Below are positions 12,272 through 22,979 of a stretch of 64,000 bases of DNA, piece by piece. This DNA is from Chlorocebus sabaeus (Eukaryota; Chordata; Mammalia; Primates; Cercopithecidae), in contig NC_132917.1 of the NCBI RefSeq assembly GCF_047675955.1, forward strand, positions 12,041,887-12,105,886. Reading direction: 5' to 3'. The notes below the pieces were generated by a model. That model did not search any database and had not been told where the DNA came from. It saw nothing but the letters and a program-made list of their open reading frames with translations. Both the position numbers and the translations under genes were made by a program. Numbering within the stretch: position 1 is the first letter of the stretch; the number at the start of each line of letters is the position of its first letter.

Positions 12272-13534
12272 CTTCATGACTTAATGTAAACTTTTTAATA
12301 CTACTGTGTTTCTAAACTTTGATGCCATGAGTTAAATGATTCAGAGTAAAATTATTCAGTATTTGAGTTTGAACTGTTTTTAGAAAGCCTGATAAGAAAT
12401 CCCCCTCTCTCTTCAGAAAAGCGCTGAATGTTCCGATGAAATAGTAGACACCAAAAGAAAATCATGCAGATTTGTTAAATGGCATATACAGATATAGATA
12501 TAGGCAAGAGTGTAATGCAATTATTCTGAATTAAATTTTACTGAACTGTGAAGTCTAAGATGCCATTCATATTATCTTCAATGTCTATGTATATATCGTT
12601 TTATTTTAAGGACCACGTAGTATTTCTGAACGCTTTTGTAGATTCACTTCCAACGACTATTCCCCAAGTCGATTTTACTCATGAGTTCTTAGGTTTCTTC
12701 ATGCGAAGACTTCTTTCTTGTGGTTCTCAGAAGTAGAATTCCCCCAACTGAGGGGAGTACACACGTACATCGCAAGTGCAAAGCGATACTGATTTTGGAG
12801 GTGCACTCACACCCATGATCCCAAAGCCTCTGGGTCCCTATTGGACAATGTCGCACGTGGTGTCCACCCATGGGAATAAAGCATCCCCGTGAAACATTCA
12901 TCAGCTGAGCCTTTCTGTGCACTTGATTCACAGTGATAACTTGGCTATGGAACAAAAGTAGAAGTTTCTATTCTCCTGATTACCTTGTGAGTGAATCAAG
13001 CTAGTGCAAAATTATAGTTTTAAAACAAATAAATGAAAAGAAGGAAAGTGCTGAGAAAAATGTCTTCAGAATCTATCAGGTCCAAACTGTTTGAAGAGCT
13101 GGTAGATTCTAATGCTGTATCCATTGGACTGGCCAGCCTAGAGGCTTGGATATGATTGTTATGGACATCCTCTGACACCGTGGATGATACTTCATCATGT
13201 ATATAAACACATATAAATATATACACGTTGCATAATACACATATTCTAGAATGTCCTTCCACACAGAATTGATTAATTTTAGACAAGTCATTCCATCCAA
13301 GCCTGCTTATTCTCCTAAACTAGGACCAGTGTGTGAAATACTAAATTAGTAAGCGATCCATAATAAGACCCCAAATTTCCTACCTCTTACCTCATGGCTG
13401 TCTATATGAAGTGAATTTTTTCCTTTCTTCAGACACGGAGGTGGAAAAGCCTGGCAGTTTAGTGAAGTGTGACATATGGTAGAATCTAGTATCTCGATTG
13501 GGAATACATAGTCACTTTCAGGCAGACCCTCTGG
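12272..13534. other. No gene or repeat recognised
   Basis: AT-rich stretch of about 1.26 kb. Frames at 12689-12955 and 13020-13286 (88 aa each, minus) have no features I recognise. Possibly unique DNA. Confidence 0.45.
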
Positions 13535-13637
13535 GGTAAACTTGAATCTCTCAGGGTCTCCATTTCTTTGACAATGCAGATCTAGCCTCCCAGGGTCATT
13601 GTGAGAATCAAAAGGATAAATTCAGTCATACAAACTG
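13535..13637 (+). repeat. MIR fragment (weak)
   Basis: 'tctcagggtctccatttctttgacaatgcag' followed by 'cagggtcattgtgagaatcaaaaggat' matches the 3' half of MIR. It is cut at its right side by the Alu at 13638. Confidence 0.55.
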
Positions 13638-13922
13638 CTTTTTTTTTTTTTTTTTTTGAGACAGAGTCTCGCTGTCACCCAGGCTGGAGTGCAGTGGCGC
13701 ACCGCAACCTCCGCTGCCTGGGTTCAAGCAATTCTGCCTCCGTCTCCTGAGTAGCTGGTGTTACAGGCGCGTGCCACCATGCCCGGCTGATTTTTGTATT
13801 TTTAGCAGGGGTGGGGTTTCACCGTGTTGGTCAGACTGGTCTCAAACTCCTGACCTCATGATCTGCCTGCCTTGGCATCCCTAAAGTGCTGGGATTACAG
13901 GCATGAGCTACCACGCCTGGCC
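13638..13922 (-). mobile_element. Alu (AluS-like), antisense, with short TSD
   Basis: A T19-type tail followed by the reverse complement of a near-complete Alu. CAAACTG at 13631-13637 is matched by CAAACTG immediately after the element's last CC (13922-13928), a plausible 7 bp TSD. A deletion of about 15 bp removes the usual 'gcgatcttggctcact' segment around 13700. Confidence 0.95.
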
Positions 13923-14990
13923 AAACTGTGTTTTATATAACTTCCGCGGTTATGTAAACTGTGGAAGTGCTGCACAAACATTAGTTACTCTATTCCAAGA
14001 TGTAGTCTAGAGCTTCAGTTAAACTACCTTCCTCTGTTTCTTGGTAGAAACAACTGACTCCCGTCCTTCTCTTCTCCTTGTAGGACAGGTGAGGGATACA
14101 TGAAGCTAAAACCCCAAGTAACGTCTGATTCCCTTTGGAAATCACGATCACCGTCAGCATCAAATTGTGTATCTGACAGATCTCATGGACACTCCCCTTA
14201 TTGAGAAGTTGGTAAATATCAAAAAGTAACTACTAAAATAATTGCAAATAAGAGTAAATCTGAGTTTCCTGGCATGCTCCACAGTTCTGTTTGCATTACT
14301 GATCTCAGAGATCATCTTTAATAGGATGGCTCTGTACTGGGAATTTTCAACTTCTCTCCCTTATCTCAGGGACAATTTAAGCCCTGTAATTGAAGTTCCA
14401 AGAAAATTGAAGTCATTCATCTCTTTTTATCTCTAATGTAAAAAATATAGAAATACTGTAACTTTTGCAGAATACCCCCCACAACTGCACAAAATTATAA
14501 TAATTGTCTCTGTTTGTCTTCATTTAACCAGCTGGGAAGATAATCTGGTGAACACAGCAATTTTCTAAATTCAGAGATAGTTAATTCATGAGAACAGCTG
14601 TTGCCCAATCAAATCCCAGCGCTTCTTTATTTCATATGAAAAATCAAACTAAGTCCAGGCTGCCACACAACTCAGGAGTGCAATAGGGGTCTGCTCTTCT
14701 GAAACAACGGCCCGTTTTTCCCCTGTGGTGAATCACTTTTTTGGTGTTTCCTGGAAAGTTCCACTAGATAAAGAAAATCTGAGGTTTGGGTTCACCAGGA
14801 AAGGATGTATGAGAGTTTTGGAAGACAGCCCTGTCATACTCTTGGACAACATCATGGGCTTATCCAGGAAGAAATTCCCAAGCAATCATGGTAGCTCACA
14901 TGACTGTGTTTCAAAAATGTGTCAGCTTAAGTTTATTTAAAATGGTGTTCTTAAACTGTGTGTGTGTGTGTGTATCGGGGAGGACCTGGA
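13923..14990. other. No gene or repeat recognised; holds a short GT tract
   Basis: AT-rich, with frames of at most 71 codons. The only obvious structure is (GT)8 at 14957-14973. Confidence 0.45.
14957..14973 (+). repeat. (GT)8 tract
   Basis: Eight GT units followed by ATCGGGG. Too short to be highly variable. Confidence 0.9.
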
Positions 14991-14992
14991 GA

Positions 14993-15113
14993 ATCTTAAA
15001 ATGTAGAATTCTGGGCTTTTGCCTCTTAGATTCTGAATCTGTCAATCTGGGTGGAGCCGGGGAAGCTGCATTTTTGTCTGTGCTCACCAGGTGATTCTGA
15101 TGCAACTTCTGTT
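14993..15113 (+). mobile_element. MER5A-like DNA transposon relic
   Basis: The ordered blocks 'aattctgggc', 'ttagattctgaatctgtcaatctgggtgg', 'gctgcatttttgtctg' and 'caccaggtgattctgatg' follow the MER5A (hAT-Charlie, non-autonomous) consensus. Terminal repeats are not intact. Confidence 0.75.
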
Positions 15114-15129
15114 GCACCTGCTTCTCCCC

Positions 15130-15530
15130 ATATGCACCTGTGAAGCTGTGGATTCCCTGCTCTGCTGTCTGCTTTTGGGCACTCCAGTTGTTTTCTGTCT
15201 CAGGGAGGTTGTGGTTGGCTCTGCTCTTTGCCTAGAATGCTCCCACCTCTTCACATGGCTGGTTCCTTGTCAACATGTGGGTTTTACCTCAAACGGCACC
15301 TTGTCACAGAAGCTTTTCCAAGTCACTTTCATTAAGTAGCCTCCCCTCAACTCACTCTGACTCCTGCTGACTTTGTTTCCTCCTCAGGCATCAGCACCGT
15401 GTGTCCTCTTTTTTCTAGACTGTAACCGCCATGAGAACGGGGATCTCATTGCTCTCACTACCAACTGTGCCTGGCATATCTCAGGAACCTTGTAAATGTT
15501 TGATAATGGAAATGTGAATAAATGAAACGT
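15130..15530 (+). repeat. L2 LINE 3' fragment
   Basis: Reads as the L2 3' region: 'tttgcctagaatgctcccac', then 'acctcaaacggcaccttgtcacagaagc', then the signature 'actgtaaccgccatgagaacggggatctcattg', and finally 'gcctggcatatctcaggaacc ... aaatgtttgataatgga ... gaataaatgaa'. L2 became extinct before the eutherian radiation, so this is an old fossil. Confidence 0.85.
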
Positions 15531-16254
15531 TATCTTAAAGGCAGGAGAAAGTCGGTGTCTGCAGGTCAGAGCTCCAAGCATTCTCTGCTTATGAAAACGC
15601 TTGTTAGAATGATTCCTTTAATCTTTAAACATATTGCAGTGAATTTTGCCTTCTATCCCACAATACAACTCAGTTTTTAAAATATAAGATTAATTCTTAA
15701 AAGGGTTTACCATGAAACAAAATCAACATTCCAGGAAGATGGGCCACATCAATTTCCCAAATTCCAATATCACTGGCACATCTCCAGATATATTAGGGAA
15801 CATGAATAACTCAATCAAAGAACCACTATATAAGGATAGGGCCACTCATTTTAAAGCAAAATATAGGATCCTCCAGAAACATAGAACTAAATTACAGTAG
15901 TACATTGTCTGGCTCCAGGGCGGATAGTGACTGGGCAGCCCTGCCTCTGCCATCCTGGGTCTCAGCCCAGGTCCTCTGGGGCCCCACCCTCTACATGCAG
16001 CACCCACTGCTGTGCAGAGACCCAGCTGCACCCCGCTCTCCCACCCCATTATATTTTGATTCTAGTCAGAGGCACTAACACGCCACGTCTTCAAAATCCG
16101 TGTTCAGAGCCTGGGGAAAAATGAATCAAGAAAATGGAAAAAGAATACATTTTGTCTGGTTTACTGGTTACTGGTTTCTGACCATTGCATGGACAATACA
16201 TTTGACAGCTGGTGACCTCACCACCTCCTGTGTGTCTTCTTCCTCTGGACAGAA

Positions 16255-16400
16255 GGACATCATTGCACCTAAGGGCCCACACTTGCTTCTGCTCCTTTGC
16301 CTAACTCTTCATCTTTCGATGTCTCATTCCAACAGAATGTGAACCGCACGAGGGAAATTGTTCATTGCCTTCCCTCCTGGTGTATTTTAATATCTGGGGT
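16255..16400 (+). repeat. L2 3' fragment (weak)
   Basis: 'cattccaacagaatgtgaaccgcacgagggaaattg' matches the L2 block 'agaatgtaagctccatgagggcaggga'. The flanks are too decayed to set edges. Confidence 0.5.
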
Positions 16401-16761
16401 GGGTCCACGGATCTTGTATCTTATCATCAGCCAGAGTAAGTATCCATTGTCCAGACTACCTAACGAATGACAGACTTTAGTTTCCAAAATGCTGCTTCCC
16501 CTTCACTGCTCTTCTTAGAGGCCAGACTAAGGTGACTAATACAGCCTGCTGCGGCCTGCCCTTTGGGTTAGAGTTCGCTTAGGGGACTGGCCTCATCCTT
16601 AGGATGGACGCAGCATTCCTCAGACCACCACCTAGAAAGCATCTGTAAAACAGTAACAATAACAAAAGACATTCACGTGGTAAAAGGAAAGTTGTCTTAT
16701 CTGTTATTAATTTATAATCTGATGTTTTAGCTGAGAAAAATAGGGGCTGGGCTCCAGGTGG

Positions 16762-16762
<1 letters not shown>

Positions 16763-16800
<38 letters not shown>

Positions 16801-16801
16801 T
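16763..16801 (+). repeat. (GT)n microsatellite, about 19 units with one AT step
   Basis: GT run from 16763 with a single interruption (TATG) near 16793. Mostly pure, so likely polymorphic. Confidence 0.95.
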
Positions 16802-16844
16802 GGCCATTCATTAGGGGGTGTCTTCTTTAAATAATTATTTATTA

Positions 16845-16990
16845 CTTCTTCTCTTATCTGTTAAGAGGCTTTAATAGTTATCTAATAGAAATGTTCTAAG
16901 TATTAAATGAGATAATTCATGAAAAGCAGCTAAATCAGTAGCTGGCAAAGTAGTTGTTAAAAAATCGTAAGTGCTGTTGTTAATAGTAGC
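16845..16990 (+). repeat. MIR 3' fragment (weak)
   Basis: 'ctaagtattaaatgagataattcatgaaaagcagctaa' resembles the MIR tail, followed by 'gtgctgttgttaatagtagc'. The 5' half is not recognisable. Confidence 0.5.
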
Positions 16991-17678
16991 AGTAGTCTTT
17001 TCTTACTATCTAAATATGGATTTGTATGTCTGCTGGGGATATGGCAAGAACATTTTGATTATTGGCAGTAATAAATTAATATCAATCAACAAGTATGCAC
17101 TGCATATCTGAAACAGTAGTAAAGTGCTTGCTTGGAAATAACCAGTCTGTGGTATGACCAAACTCTAACTTCAGGAGTATCTATAATAATTTCAAAATTA
17201 AAATGTTATGCTTTTAGGGGAAAATCTCAGTTTTTGAGATAGGGCCATGTGGCCTTATGAAAAACAGAAAAAAAGCTGGCTTCTCATTGAATATGGCATT
17301 TTGAATACATTTACCTCTACTCTCCCTGTAGCACTATTAAAATGGCATTAATCACAAAAACATATATAACAGAACGGGAAGGGAGACTATATCAAAAGAC
17401 TTGGAACCAGAAAGCTGATGGACAAGTGATAATTGAATTTACAGACTTTAAAAAGCTTAATCCCATGGAAGAAATAGGGAAAAATAAAAAGGAAAAACAG
17501 TTTGCAGTTCAGAACCGGAGGAAGGCTTCACCATTGGAGATAGTAGATGTTTCTCAACGTAGGGTTTGTGATGGAGCTAAAAATAGGCAGAGAGGTTGAA
17601 AGGCTGTGTAAATACCAATTAGACTCCCATATCCCCAAACACACACAGGCGACTGTCCCTCCCTCATGTGACAGAACT
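16991..17678. other. No gene or repeat recognised
   Basis: AT-rich. A plus-strand frame at 17342-17599 (85 aa) is Lys/Glu/Arg-rich and begins in an A-rich patch. It shows no family signature, splice context or promoter that I can see. Confidence 0.4.
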
Positions 17679-17693
17679 CTGCAGGGGTATTTT

Positions 17694-18117
17694 CTTTTCC
17701 TTCCTTCCTTCCTTCCTTCCTTCCTTCCTTCCTTCCTTCCTTGCTTGCTTCCTTCCTTGCTTCCTCCCTCCCTCCCTCCCTCCTTCCCTCCCTCCTTCCC
17801 TTTTCTCCCTTCCTTTCCTCTTTCCTTCCTTTTTTCCTTCCTTCCTCCCTCCCTCCCTCCCTCCCTCCCTCCCTCCCTTCCTTCCTTCCTTCCTTCCTTC
17901 CTTCCTTCCTTCCTTCCTTCCTTCCTTCCTTCCTTCCTTCATTTTATCCTTCCTTTCATTTTATCTATCCTTCCTTCCTCCCTCCCTCCCTCCCTCCCTC
18001 CCTCCCTCCCTCCCTTCCTTCCTTCCTTCCTTCCTTCCTTCCTTCCTTCCTTCCTTCCTTCCTTCCTTCCTTCCTTCCTTCCTTCCTTCCTTCCTTCCTT
18101 CCTTCCTTCCTTCTTTT
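17694..18117 (-). repeat. Compound (TTCC)n/(CTCC)n polypyrimidine microsatellite
   Basis: About 424 bp of almost pure C/T on the plus strand. TTCC blocks alternate with CTCC blocks, interrupted by TTGC variants near 17742-17760 and ATTTTATC spacers near 17940-17970. A CTCC-run-then-TTCC-run module occurs twice (about 17846-17940 and 17978-18112). Long Leu/Pro/Ser or Lys/Glu/Gly/Arg frames through it are repeat artefacts. Homopurine-homopyrimidine mirror symmetry gives triplex (H-DNA) potential (inference). Confidence 0.97.
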
Positions 18118-18355
18118 GTTCTTTTTGAGACAGGTTCTCACTCTGTTGCCCAGGCTGCAGTGCAGTGACATGATCACAGCTCTCACTGCAGTCTCAATCT
18201 CCTGCTAAGTTATCCTCCCACCTCAGTCTCCTGAATAGCTGGGACAACAGGCTTACTATATTTCCCAGGCTGGTCTTGAACTCCTGGGCTCACACGATCT
18301 GCCCACCTGGCCTCCCAAAATGCTGGGATTACAAGCATGAGCTACCACACCTGGC
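17694..18355 (-). mobile_element. Alu (AluJ-like) with internal deletion and hugely expanded tail
   Basis: The Alu body is at 18118-18355 on the minus strand. About 50 bp around the mid-A-rich linker is missing: 'gctgggacaacagg' joins directly to 'cttactatatttcccaggctgg'. CTGCAGGGGTATTTT at 17679-17693 and CTGCAGGAGCATTTT at 18356-18370 form a 15 bp TSD with two differences. This places the entire TTCC tract (17694-18117) inside the inserted element, at the position of its poly(A) tail. Confidence 0.93.
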
Positions 18356-18967
18356 CTGCAGGAGCATTTTCTGGAAAGAATAAATCAGAGGAAAACATTT
18401 TCATTTAAATCTTGAAGATGTGTCACTATGAATTTTCCTTCCTGGTCCTTCATTGACTTTTATTCTTCTGTTTACTTTTAAGAAAACATTGACAAACATT
18501 ATTTTTAGGGCTGTTTTAGGTTCACAGCAAAATGGAACAGAAAGTACAGAGAGTTCCCACTGTGCACAATCTCTTCTGCTGTCAACATCTCTGAGCAGAG
18601 GCACGTTTGTTACAGTTGACAACCTACCTTGATACATCATCATCACCCAAAATTGATAGTTTGGGTTCACACTTGTTGCTGTACACTCTTTGGGTTTTGA
18701 CAAACATATAATAACATATCCATTGTAGTACCTTACAGAATAGTTTCACTGCTCAAAATATCCTCTGTATTTCACCTGTTTATCCCTCCCTCCCTGCTAA
18801 TCTGCAAATCCCTAGTAGCACTAATTTTGTTTACTGTCTCCATGGTTCTGCCTTTTCTCAAATGCCATGTAGTTGAAATCATGCAGTAGATAGCCTTTCA
18901 AATTGGTTTTTCTAAATAATATACATTTAAGTTTCCTCCATGTCTTTTTATGGCTTCATAGCTTATT

Positions 18968-19026
18968 GCTTATTTTATTTTATTTTATTTTATTTTATTT
19001 TATTTTATTTTACTTTATTTTATTTT
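18968..19026 (+). repeat. (TTTTA)n microsatellite (Alu tail)
   Basis: Around eleven TTTTA units with one TTTAC variant. It is the degenerated poly(A) tail of the antisense Alu. The adjoining frame at 18903-19142 (repeated LFYFI) is an artefact. Confidence 0.95.
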
Positions 19027-19200
19027 TTGGAGACAGAATCTCACTCTGTCAGCCAGGCTGGAGTGCAGTGGCACAGCGTTGTCTCACTGCAACCTCTGCC
19101 TCCAGGGCTCAAAGAATTCTCCTGCTTCAGCCTCCCGAGTAGCTGGGATTACAAGCGCCTGACTAATTTTTATATTTTAGCAGAGACGGGGTTTCTTCAT

Positions 19201-22200
19201 TTCTTTCTTTTTAAATTATGCTTTAAGTTCTAGGGTACATGTGCACAATGTGCAGGTTTGTTACATATGTATACATATGCCATTTTGGTGTACTGCACCC
19301 ATTTTTGTCATTTACATTAGGTATATCTCCTAATGCTATCCCTCTCCACTTCCCCCACCCCACAACAGGCCCTGGTGTGTGATGTTCCCCTTCCTTTGTC
19401 CAAGTGTTCTCACTGTTTGATTCTCACCTATGAGTGAGAACATGCAGTGTTTGGTTTTCTGTCCTTGCGATAGTTTGCTGAGAATGATGGTTTCCAGCTT
19501 CATCCATGTCCCTCCAAAGGACATGAACTCATCCTTTTTTATGGCTGCATAGTATTCCATGGTGTATATGTGCCACATTTTCTTAATCCAGTCTATCATT
19601 GATGGATATTCGGGTTGGTTCCAACTCTTTGCTATTGTGAATAGTGCCACAATAAACATACGTGTGCATGTGTCTTTATAGCAGCATGATTTATAATCCT
19701 TTGGATATATACCCAGTAATGGGATGGCTGGGTCGAATGGTATTTCTAGTTCTAGATCCTTGAGGAATCACCACACTGTTTTCTACAATGGTTGAACTAG
19801 TTTACAGTCCCACCAACAGTGTCAAAGTGTTCCTATTTCTCCACATCCTCTCCAGCACCTGTTGTTTACTGACTTTGTAATGATTGCCATTCTAAATGGT
19901 GTGAGATGGTATCTCATTGTGGTTTTGATTTGCATTTCTCTGATGGCCAGTGATGATGAGCATTTTTTCATGTGCCTGTTGGCTGTATGCATGTCTTCTT
20001 TTGAGAAATGTCTACTCATATCCTTTGCCCACTTGTTGGGTTGTTTGTTTTTTTCTTTGTAAATTTGTTTGAGTTCTTTGTAGTTCTGGATATTAGCCCT
20101 TTGTCAGATGAGTAGATTGCAAAATTTTTCTCCCATTCTGTAGGTTGCCTGTTCACTCTAATGGTAGTTTCCTTTGCTGTGCAGAAGCTCCTCAGTTTAA
20201 TTAGATCCCATTTGTCAATTTTGGCATTTGTTGCCATTGCTTTTGTTGTTTCAGACATGAAGTCCTTGCCCATGCCTATGTCCTGAATGGTATTGCCTAG
20301 GTTTTCTTCTAGGGTTTTTATGGTTTTAGGTCTAACATTTAAGTCTTTAATGGATCTCGAATTATTTTTTGTATAAGGTGCAAGGAAGGAATCCAGTGTC
20401 AGCTTTCTACATATGGCTAGCCAGTTTCCCCAGCACCATTTATTAAATAGGGAATCCTTTCCCTATTTCTTGTTTTTGTCAGGTTTGTCAAAGATCAGAT
20501 GGTTGTAGATGTGTGGTATTATTTCTGAGGGCTCTGTTCTGTTCCATTGGTCTATATCTCTGTTTTGGTACCAGTACCATGCTGTTTTGGTTACTGTAGC
20601 CTTATAGTATAGTTTGAAGTCAGGTAGCATGATGCCTCCAGCTTTGTTCTTTTGGCTCAGGATTGTCTTGGCAATGAGGGCTCTTTTTTGGTTCCATATG
20701 AACCTTAAAGTAGTTTTTTCCAATTCTGTGAAGAAAGTCATTGGTAGCTTAATGTGGACGGCATTGAATCTATAAATTACCTTGGACAATATAGCCATTT
20801 TCACAATATTGATTCTTCCTATCCATGAGCATACAATGTTCTTCCATTTGTTTGTGCCCTCTTTTATTTCGATGAGCAGTGGTTTGTAGTTCTCCTTGAA
20901 GAGGTCCTTCACATCCCTTGTAAGTTGGATTCCTAGGTATTTTACTCTCTTTGAAACAATTGTGAATGGGAGTTCACTCGTGATTTGGCTCTCTGTTTGT
21001 CTGTTATTGGTGTATAAGAATTCTTGTGATTTTTGAACGCTGATTTTGTATCCTGAGACTTTACTGAAGTTGCTTATCAGCTTAAGGAGATTTTGGGCTG
21101 AGATGATGGCGTTTTCTAAATATACAATCATGTCATCTGCAAACAGGGACAATTTGACTTCCTCTCTTCCTAATTGAATACCCTTTATTTCTTTCTCCTG
21201 CCTGATTGCCCTAACCAGAACTTCCAACACTATGTTGAATAGGAGTGGTGAGAGAGGGTATCCCTGTCTTGTGCCAGTTTTCAAAGGGAATGCTTCCAGT
21301 TTTTGCCCATTCAGTATGATATTGGCTGTGGGTTTGTCATAAATAGCTCTTATTATTTTGAGATATGTTCCATCAATACATAATTTATAGTTTTTAGCAT
21401 GAAGGGCTGTTGAATTTTGTCAAAGGCCTTTTCTGCATCTATTGAGATAATCATGTGGTTTTTGTCTTTGGTTCTGTTTATATGCTGGATTACGTTTATT
21501 GATTTGTGTATGTTGAACCAGCCTTGCATCCCAGGGATGAAGTCCACTTGATCATAGTGGATAAACTTTTTTATGTGCTGCTGGATTCAGTTTGCCAGTA
21601 TTTTGTTGAGGATTTTTGCATTGATGTTCATCAGGGATATTGGTCTAAAATTCTCTTTTTTTGTTGTGTCTCTGCCAGGCTTTGGTATCAGGATGATGCT
21701 GGCCTCATGAAATGAGTTTTCTTTTTCTTTTTCTATTGATTGGAATAGTTTCAGAAGGAATGGTACCAGTTCCTCCTTGTACCTCTGGTAGAATTTGGCT
21801 GTGAATCCGTCTGGTCCTGGACTTTTTTGGTTGGTAGACTATTAACTATTGCCTCAATTTCAGAGCCTGTTATTGGTCTATTCATGGATTCAACTTCTTC
21901 CTGGTTTAGTTTTTGGAGGGTGTATGTGTCTAGGAATTTATCCATTTCTTCTAGATTTTCTAGTTTATTTGCATAGAGCTGTTGATAGTATTCTCTGATG
22001 GTAGTTTGTATTTCTGTGGGATCAGTGGTGATATCCCCTTTATCATTTTTTATTGCATCTATTTGATTTTTCTCTCTTTTCTTCTTTGTTAGTCTTGCTA
22101 GCGGTCTATCAATTTTGTTGATCTTTTCAAAAAACCAGCTCCTGGATTCACTGATTTTTTGAAGCGTTTTTTTTGTGTCTCTAACTCTTTCAGTTCTGCT

Positions 22201-22979
22201 CTGATCTTAGTTATTTCTTGCCTTCTGCTAGCTTTTGAATGTGTTTGCTCTTGCTTCTCTAGTTCTTTTAATTGTGATGTTAGGGTGTCAATTTTAGATC
22301 TTTCCTGCTTTCTCTTATGGGCATTTAGTGGTATAAATTTCCCTCTACACACTGCTTTAAACGTGTCCCAGAGATTCTGGTATGTTGTGTCTTTACTCTC
22401 ATTGGTTTCAAAGAGAATCTTTATTTCTGCCTTCATTTCGTTATGTACCCAGTAGTCATTCAGGAGTAGGTTGTTCAGTTTCCATGTAGTTGTGCAGTTT
22501 TGAGTGAGTTTCTTAATCCTGAGTTCTAGTTTGATTGCACTGTGGTCTGACAGACAGTTTGTTATAATTTCTGTTCTTTTACACTTGCTGAGGAGTGCTT
22601 TACTTCCAACTATGTGGTCAATTTTGGAATAAGTGCGGTGTGGTGCTGAGAAGAATGTATATTCTGTTGATTTGGGGTGGAGAGTTCTGTAGATGTCTCT
22701 TAGGTCCGTACTGGATATCCTTGTTAATTTTCTGTCTCGTTGATCTGTCTAATGTTCACAGTGGGGTGTTGAAGTCTCCTATTATTATTGTTTGGGAGTC
22801 TAAGTCTCTTTGTACGTCTCTAAGGACTTGCTTTATGAATCTGGGTGCTCCTGTATTGGGTGCATATATATTTAGGATAGTTATCTCTTCTTGTTGAATT
22901 GATCCCTTTACCATTATGTAATGGCCTTCTTTGTCTCTTTTGGTTTGAAGTTTGTTTTATCAGAGACTAGGATTGCAAT
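19201..22979 (-). mobile_element. LINE-1 (L1PA-type), 5'-truncated, 3.8 kb
   Basis: Starts at the left with a decayed T-run and the L1 3' terminal sequence ('ctttaagttctagggtacatgtgcac'). It proceeds through the 3'UTR and most of ORF2 and stops in the endonuclease region ('cagagactaggattgcaa') at 22979. A probable TSD is GGTTTCTTCAT (19190-19200) versus GGTTCACCAT (22980-22989), both corresponding to Alu 'ggtttcaccat'. Closely similar to the L1 at 1-2000 but with longer open frames, so it is perhaps the younger of the two. Confidence 0.95.
19417..22979 (-). pseudogene. L1 ORF2 (reverse transcriptase), truncated and disrupted
   Basis: The longest open piece, 21284-20463 (273 aa), covers the RT core with an intact FADD catalytic box at residues 48-51 and the thumb region. 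Other pieces: endonuclease-RT linker 22436-22098, RT motif A piece 21547-21353 (SIDAEKAFDKIQ intact), C-terminal segments 20273-20016 and 20019-19822 (containing CWRGCGEIGTL of the Cys-rich region), and 19659-19336. The ancestral TGA stop at 19419-19417 reads CAA, so the last frame extends about 27 codons into the 3'UTR. The first roughly 70-80 codons are missing. Confidence 0.93.

Noticed and set aside
17547..18208. Overlapping 155-193 aa frames rich in Leu-Pro-Ser-Phe (plus) and Lys-Glu-Gly-Arg (minus)
   Set aside because: Pure translation of the TTCC/CTCC microsatellite. A 4 bp unit has no stop codons in any frame.
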